This document shows positions 8,277 through 11,996 of a stretch of DNA of 11,996 bases, piece after piece; positions within the stretch are counted from its first letter, which is position 1, and every line of letters starts with the position of its first letter. The stretch lies in NCBI GenBank assembly GCA_002421865.1, contig DISE01000136.1:1-11996 (forward strand), read 5' to 3'. The notes below the pieces were generated by a model. It searched no databases, was not told where the DNA came from, and saw only the letters and a list, made by a program, of their open reading frames with translations. The translations under genes and the position numbers were made by a program. Origin of the DNA: Castellaniella sp. UBA6218. Its GTDB lineage: Bacteria > Pseudomonadota > Gammaproteobacteria > Burkholderiales > Burkholderiaceae_B.

Positions 8277-8282
8277 ATTGTA
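8277..8282 (-). promoter_or_regulatory. Probable -10 element of yggX
   Basis: TACAAT on the minus strand, 38 nt ahead of ATG 8238 in the rfbD-yggX gap. No good -35 is visible at 16-18 nt. It suggests yggX can be expressed apart from argA-rfbBD. Confidence 0.45.
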
Positions 8283-8336
8283 GATGAGTCTGGATGCGGG
8301 CCGTCCCGACGGACTGTTCCATCTCTGGCGAAGCCA

Positions 8337-8361
8337 CGCGGCCTCTGGTTTCTTTGCCGCG
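8337..8361 (-). other. Small inverted repeat just after rfbD
   Basis: CGCGGC (8337-8342) pairs with GCCGCG (8356-8361) over a 13-nt loop, 1 nt beyond the rfbD stop. No T-run follows on the minus strand. It may protect the 3' end of the rfbD message or act as a weak terminator; it could equally be chance in GC-rich DNA. Confidence 0.25.
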
Positions 8362-8362
8362 G

Positions 8363-9271
8363 TCAGAACCCCTGCGCGCGCCAGGCATCCAGGACCTGGT
8401 CCAGGCCGATGCGCCAGTCGCGCTCCAGCGGCCCCAGCAGGGCTTCCAGCCTGGCGCAGTCCAGGCGGCCGTTGGCCGGCCGGGGCTCGGGCGAAGGCCA
8501 GTCGGCGGAGGCGATCGCCTCCACCCGGGGCGGGCGGGCAATCAGGCCCCGGGCGTGAGCCCGGTCCAGGATCTCCAGCGCGAAACCGTGCCAGCTGACC
8601 CAGGGCTGGCCGCCGAAGTGATACAAGCCGCCCGGCACACTATCGTCGGGCCGCAGGGACAGGATGTGCAGGACCCGGGCCAGGTGGCCGGCCCAGGTGG
8701 GGCCGCCGATCTGATCGTCGATCACGCGCAGGGTGTCACGTTGCGCGCCCAGACGCACCATCGTGCGTACGAAATTGCCGCCCCAGGCGCTGAAGACCCA
8801 GCCGGAGCGCACGACGACGGCGCAGGAGGCAGTTGCCAAGACGGCCTGTTCGCCCTCCCGCTTGCCGCGCCCATAGGTGTTCAGGGGTGCTGTCAGGTCG
8901 TCTTCCCGGTAGGGGCGATCCAGCCGTCCGTCGAAGACGTAGTCGGTGGAGACGTGCAACAGGCGGATGCCGCGTGTCGCGCAGGCTCGCGCCAGCAGGC
9001 CGGGCGCGTCCGCGTTGATCGCGCGGGACAGCGCCGGCTCGGTGGCCGCGCGGTCTACGGCCGTATAGGCGGCGGCGTTGATCAGGCGGTCGACGGGATG
9101 AGCGTCCAGCCGGGCGGCCACCGCGTCGGCCCGTGTGATGTCCAGTTGACGCCGGCTCAGGAATTCATAATGGGCTTCATCGAAGCGTTGTTCGGCCAGT
9201 GCGCGCAGCGAGTGCCCCAATTGGCCATCGGCACCCGTGACCAGGATGCGCGGCGGATCAGACCGCGGCAT
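8363..9271 (-). CDS. rfbD: dTDP-4-dehydrorhamnose reductase
   Basis: Also called RmlD. Last enzyme of dTDP-L-rhamnose synthesis: it reduces dTDP-4-dehydro-L-rhamnose with NAD(P)H in the cytosol to give the donor for rhamnose in surface polysaccharides. 302 residues, the usual length. Extended short-chain dehydrogenase features: nucleotide-binding GADGQLG at 13-19, NAAAYTAVDRAATE at 65-78, STDYVFDG at 108-115 with catalytic T109, YGRGK at 133-137 (Y133, K137), and WVFSAWGGNFVRTM at 158-171. ATG 9271 lies inside the end of rfbB (14-nt overlap), so translation is probably coupled. Neither rfbA (thymidylyltransferase) nor rfbC (epimerase) is in the window. yggX follows after 124 nt. Confidence 0.95.
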   Translation of the reverse strand: MPRSDPPRILVTGADGQLGHSLRALAEQRFDEAHYEFLSRRQLDITRADAVAARLDAHPVDRLINAAAYTAVDRAATEPALSRAINADAPGLLARACATRGIRLLHVSTDYVFDGRLDRPYREDDLTAPLNTYGRGKREGEQAVLATASCAVVVRSGWVFSAWGGNFVRTMVRLGAQRDTLRVIDDQIGGPTWAGHLARVLHILSLRPDDSVPGGLYHFGGQPWVSWHGFALEILDRAHARGLIARPPRVEAIASADWPSPEPRPANGRLDCARLEALLGPLERDWRIGLDQVLDAWRAQGF

Positions 9272-10331
9272 CGCCCAGGCCCAGCCGCTGACGCTGGTAG
9301 CTGCCGTCCTGCACGCGGCGGCACCAGTCGAGGTGCTCCAGATACCATCGCACCGTCTTGCGCAACCCGGTGGCGAAAGTTTCCCGAGGCGTCCAGCCCA
9401 GTTCGCGAGCGATCTTGCCTGCGTCGATGGCGTAGCGCAGATCGTGCCCCGGACGGTCGGCCACGTGGGTGATCAGGTCCGCGTATCGAGCCACGCCGGC
9501 CGGATGTGCGGGGGCGAGTTCCTCCAGCAGGTCGCAGACGGCGCGCACCACGTCGATGTTGCGCTGTTCGTTGTGTCCGCCGATGTTGTAGGTTTCCCCA
9601 GGCACGCCCGATTCGACCACGCGAAGCAGGGCACGGGCGTGGTCTTCGACATAGAGCCAGTCCCGGACCTGCAGGCCCTGGCCGTAGACGGGCAGGGGCT
9701 TGCCTTCCAGCGCGTTCAGGATGACCAGCGGGATCAGTTTTTCCGGGAAGTGGCAAGGACCGTAGTTGTTGGAGCAATTGGTCACCAGCACCGGCAGGCC
9801 ATAGGTGCGATGCCAGGCCCGCGCCAGGTGGTCCGATCCCGCCTTGGTGGCGGAATAGGGGGAACTGGGCGCGTAGGGCGTGGTTTCCGTGAACAGGTCT
9901 CCGGTGCCGGCCAGGTCGCCGTAGACCTCGTCGGTGGATACGTGGTGGAAGCGGAAGGCGGCGCGTGCGGCGGCATCCAGTCCGTTCCAGTGGGCACGGG
10001 CCGCCTCCAGCAGCGTGTAGGTGCCGACCAGGTTGGTCCGCACGAAGGCGGCCGGACCGTCGATGGAGCGGTCCACATGGGACTCTGCCGCCAGATGCAT
10101 CACGGCGTCGGGGCGGTGGCGCGCGAAGACGTCCGCAAGACCCGCCGCGTCGCAGATGTCCAGATGGACGAAAGCGTAGCGCGGATCCTGCGCCACGGAC
10201 GCCAGGGATTCCAGATTGCCGGCGTAAGTCAGCTTGTCGAGGTTGACGACCGAGTGGCCGCTGTGGCCGATCAGGTGCCGGATCAGGGCCGAGCCGATGA
10301 ATCCGGCGCCGCCGGTGACGAGGATCTTCAT
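9258..10331 (-). CDS. rfbB: dTDP-glucose 4,6-dehydratase
   Basis: Also called RmlB. Converts dTDP-D-glucose to dTDP-4-dehydro-6-deoxy-D-glucose, the second step of dTDP-rhamnose synthesis and the branch point to other deoxy sugars. 357 residues (about 360 usual). Visible: NAD-binding GGAGFIG at 7-13, DKLTYAGNLESL at 32-43, HLAAESHVDRSI at 79-90, catalytic STDEVYG at 132-138 (T133, D134, E135), YSATKAGSD at 159-167 (Y159, K163), TNCSNNYGP at 184-192, HFPEKLIPL at 194-202 and RDWLYVEDH at 223-231. Its ATG overlaps the argA stop as ATGA (10328-10331) and its end overlaps rfbD by 14 nt, so it sits in the middle of a tightly packed unit. The specific motif set makes it RmlB rather than a UDP-glucose epimerase. 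Confidence 0.96.
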   Translation of the reverse strand: MKILVTGGAGFIGSALIRHLIGHSGHSVVNLDKLTYAGNLESLASVAQDPRYAFVHLDICDAAGLADVFARHRPDAVMHLAAESHVDRSIDGPAAFVRTNLVGTYTLLEAARAHWNGLDAAARAAFRFHHVSTDEVYGDLAGTGDLFTETTPYAPSSPYSATKAGSDHLARAWHRTYGLPVLVTNCSNNYGPCHFPEKLIPLVILNALEGKPLPVYGQGLQVRDWLYVEDHARALLRVVESGVPGETYNIGGHNEQRNIDVVRAVCDLLEELAPAHPAGVARYADLITHVADRPGHDLRYAIDAGKIARELGWTPRETFATGLRKTVRWYLEHLDWCRRVQDGSYQRQRLGLGDAAV

Positions 10332-11725
10332 AGCCGCTTGATGAAGACCAGGCTGTTGCGCGAATGATTGTAGTGGGCGCGCTTTTCATGGGGCAGGTCG
10401 GAGACGCCGCCCTGGACGAAGCCGCGCTTCAGGAACCAGTGCGAGGTGCGCGTGGTGAGCACGAACAGGCGCCGGGCACCCTGGGCGCGGGCGCTGGTCT
10501 CGGCGTGGCGCAGCAGTTTTTCGCCGTCGCCCGTGCCTTGCCATTCCGGATGCACGATCAGGCAGGCCATTTCGGCCATGCCGTCGTCCAGGTACGGGAT
10601 CAGGGCCACGCAACCGTAGATCACGCCGTCGTGTTCCAGCACCGTGAATTTTTCCACATCGCGCTCGATCACGGCGCGGCCGCGCGGGACCAGGGTGCCG
10701 TCGGCTTCCAGAGGCTCGATCAACTGGACGATGGCGCCCACGTCGTCGGCCATGGCCGGACGCAGGTCCTCGAGGGTGTCCTCGACCACCATGGTGCCCA
10801 CCCCGTCGTGGGTGAAGATTTCCAGCAGGATGCTGCCGTCCATGGTGTAGGGCACCAGGTGCGCGCGCGCCACGCCACGCTTGACCGCCAGGGAAGCGTG
10901 GCGCAGAAAGGCGGAGGTGTCTTCGTCCAGGATGTCCTGGGCGAGCAGGTCGTCGGCGTCCTTGCGGGCCAGTTCCGTGTCCACAGAACCGTCGGTTTCG
11001 GTGACGGTGCGGTTCTGGGTCAGGAAGATCAGCTTTTCGGCGCGCAGCGCCACGGCGGCGTTGGTGGCCAGGTCCTCCATGGCCAGGTTGAAGGCCTCGC
11101 CGGTGGGGGAGAAGCCCAGCGGCGAGAGCAGCACGATGGCGCCCTGGCTGATGACGTTGCGCATGGCCTCGATGTCCAGCTTGCGCACTGTGCCGGCGCG
11201 CCGGTAGTCCACGCCGTCGATCACGCCGACCGGTCGCGCGGTGACGAAATTGCCTGAAATCACGCGGATCTTGGCGTGCGACATGGGCGTGTTGGGCAGC
11301 CCTTGGCTGAAGGCGGCCTCGATGTCCAGGCGGATTTCCCCCGCGGCTTCCTTGGCGCATTCCAGGGCTTCCGGGCTGGTGGGTTCCGTCCCCCGGCCGA
11401 ACTGGGTGGTGTGGCCTTTCAGGCGCAGCTGTTCGTTGACCTGGGGGCGCGAACCGTGCACCAGGACCAGCTTGATCCCCAGGGCGGACAGCAGCGACAG
11501 GTCCGCCACCAGATCCTCCAGGCCGCCGTCCTCGATCAGTTCGCCGCCGAAGGCCACGACGAAGGTCTTGCCGCGGAAATCATGCACGTAAGGCGCGACC
11601 TCGCGGAACCATCGCACGAACTGCGCGGGGGCGAATTCGGGAGCGTCCTGGGCGGAATAGGTGTCGGTTTCTGCGGAACTCATGGCGGGTGGCGGGGCTC
11701 GGGTCTCGGAGGCGGGGGCGGGCAT
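10328..11725 (-). CDS. argA: Amino-acid N-acetyltransferase (N-acetylglutamate synthase)
   Basis: Makes N-acetyl-L-glutamate from glutamate and acetyl-CoA, the entry step to arginine synthesis. 465 residues from ATG 11725, or 451 from ATG 11683. Bifunctional layout of classical ArgA: an amino-acid-kinase-like domain at about 50-300 (VVAFGGELIED 56-66, LVLVHGSRPQVNEQL 86-100, LSPLGFSPTGEAFNL 200-214) and a GNAT acetyltransferase domain at about 318-465 with the acetyl-CoA loop HPEWQGTGDGEKLL at 392-405 and SHWFLKRGF at 428-436. The N-terminal 30 residues are Ala/Pro-rich and not family-like. The purine-rich stretch just ahead of 11725 slightly favours the longer form. Heads the leftward group; its stop overlaps the rfbB start. 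Divergent from hrpA. The kinase-like domain is where arginine feedback occurs in relatives. Confidence 0.95.
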   Translation of the reverse strand: MPAPASETRAPPPAMSSAETDTYSAQDAPEFAPAQFVRWFREVAPYVHDFRGKTFVVAFGGELIEDGGLEDLVADLSLLSALGIKLVLVHGSRPQVNEQLRLKGHTTQFGRGTEPTSPEALECAKEAAGEIRLDIEAAFSQGLPNTPMSHAKIRVISGNFVTARPVGVIDGVDYRRAGTVRKLDIEAMRNVISQGAIVLLSPLGFSPTGEAFNLAMEDLATNAAVALRAEKLIFLTQNRTVTETDGSVDTELARKDADDLLAQDILDEDTSAFLRHASLAVKRGVARAHLVPYTMDGSILLEIFTHDGVGTMVVEDTLEDLRPAMADDVGAIVQLIEPLEADGTLVPRGRAVIERDVEKFTVLEHDGVIYGCVALIPYLDDGMAEMACLIVHPEWQGTGDGEKLLRHAETSARAQGARRLFVLTTRTSHWFLKRGFVQGGVSDLPHEKRAHYNHSRNSLVFIKRL

Positions 11726-11745
11726 CGGTTTCTTTCGATAGCGAA

Positions 11746-11753
11746 ATTATAAT
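11746..11753. promoter_or_regulatory. Shared divergent -10 region of argA and hrpA
   Basis: The self-complementary ATTATAAT gives a perfect TATAAT on both strands: 11751-11746 for argA and 11748-11753 for hrpA. The argA ATG (11725) and hrpA ATG (11779) are 53 nt apart, so both promoters must lie in or near this gap. Neither direction shows a convincing -35. Leaders would be about 14 nt (argA, long form) and about 19 nt (hrpA). Confidence 0.5.
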
Positions 11754-11778
11754 GAGCGATTGCCTTTTTCCCGACCGT

Positions 11779-11996
11779 ATGCCAGAAAATCCATCGCGAC
11801 CGGTCCGCCCGGCGCCTGTCCGGCCCGCGTCGCCGCGTCCGCCCGCCGGCGCCGGCGACCGGCCCCTGCCGCCCATCCAGTACCCGGAAGACCTCCCCGT
11901 CAGCGCCTGCCGCGAGGAAATCGCGCGCGCCATCGCCGATCATCCGGTGGTCATCGTCTGCGGCGAGACCGGCTCGGGCAAGACCACCCAGCTGCC
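11779..11996 (+). CDS. hrpA: ATP-dependent RNA helicase HrpA, N-terminus (3' end outside window)
   Basis: The first 72 codons of a DEAH-box RNA helicase. After a Pro/Arg-rich leader of about 32 residues comes IQYPEDLPVSACREEIARAI at 33-52 and VVIVCGETGSGKTTQLP at 57-73, in which GETGSGKT (62-69) is the Walker A motif of HrpA-type helicases. HrpB has a different loop (APPGAGKS), so HrpA is preferred. ATG 11779 is the only start between the divergent promoter and the conserved core; no clear ribosome-binding site precedes it. The gene runs off the window, so the remaining helicase motifs cannot be judged. Related HrpA proteins resolve stalled ribosomes and process mRNA. In betaproteobacteria I recall hrpA next to argA, which fits. 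Confidence 0.88.
   Translation, partial: MPENPSRPVRPAPVRPASPRPPAGAGDRPLPPIQYPEDLPVSACREEIARAIADHPVVIVCGETGSGKTTQL

Overview
The window is a compact, GC-rich stretch of bacterial chromosome. It looks like a betaproteobacterium, most likely the Alcaligenaceae (Bordetella/Achromobacter-like). That placement is inferred from base composition, protein sequence character and the hrpA-argA-yggX neighbourhood; no search was run. Thirteen protein-coding genes fill almost all of it. Eleven are complete, and two run off the ends. No gap reaches 300 bases. No RNA gene, insertion sequence, CRISPR array or prophage was seen.

Left part, plus strand (1-3834): the potF (5' end cut off), potG, potH, potI operon for a polyamine ABC importer, with binding protein, ATPase and two permeases in the E. 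coli order. The last stop codon directly abuts the stop codon of the converging next gene.

Middle, minus strand (3835-6244): a Pit-type low-affinity inorganic phosphate transporter, preceded in transcription by an EcsC-family protein of unknown function. Then come two plus-strand genes: rpiA (6381-7067, ribose-5-phosphate isomerase) and phoU (7197-7934, phosphate-signalling regulator). A convincing PhoB box and a correctly spaced -10 lie in the rpiA-phoU gap, so phoU appears to be its own Pho-regulon unit, without pst genes beside it. Pit and PhoU together give this part a phosphate-homeostasis theme.

Right part, minus strand (11725 down to 7966): argA (N-acetylglutamate synthase), rfbB and rfbD (two of the four dTDP-L-rhamnose genes), then yggX (Fe(II)-trafficking / oxidative damage protection). 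argA-rfbB overlap by 4 nt (ATGA) and rfbB-rfbD by 14 nt, so the first step of arginine synthesis is transcriptionally and probably translationally tied to sugar-nucleotide synthesis. yggX has its own probable promoter. The window ends in the start of hrpA (plus strand, from 11779), divergent from argA across a 53-nt gap that contains a self-complementary ATTATAAT able to serve as -10 on both strands.

No new defence, mobile or catalytic system was found. The points most worth a second look are the argA-rfbBD arrangement, the Pho box of the solitary phoU, and the mixed PotF/PotD-like ligand pocket of the polyamine-binding protein.
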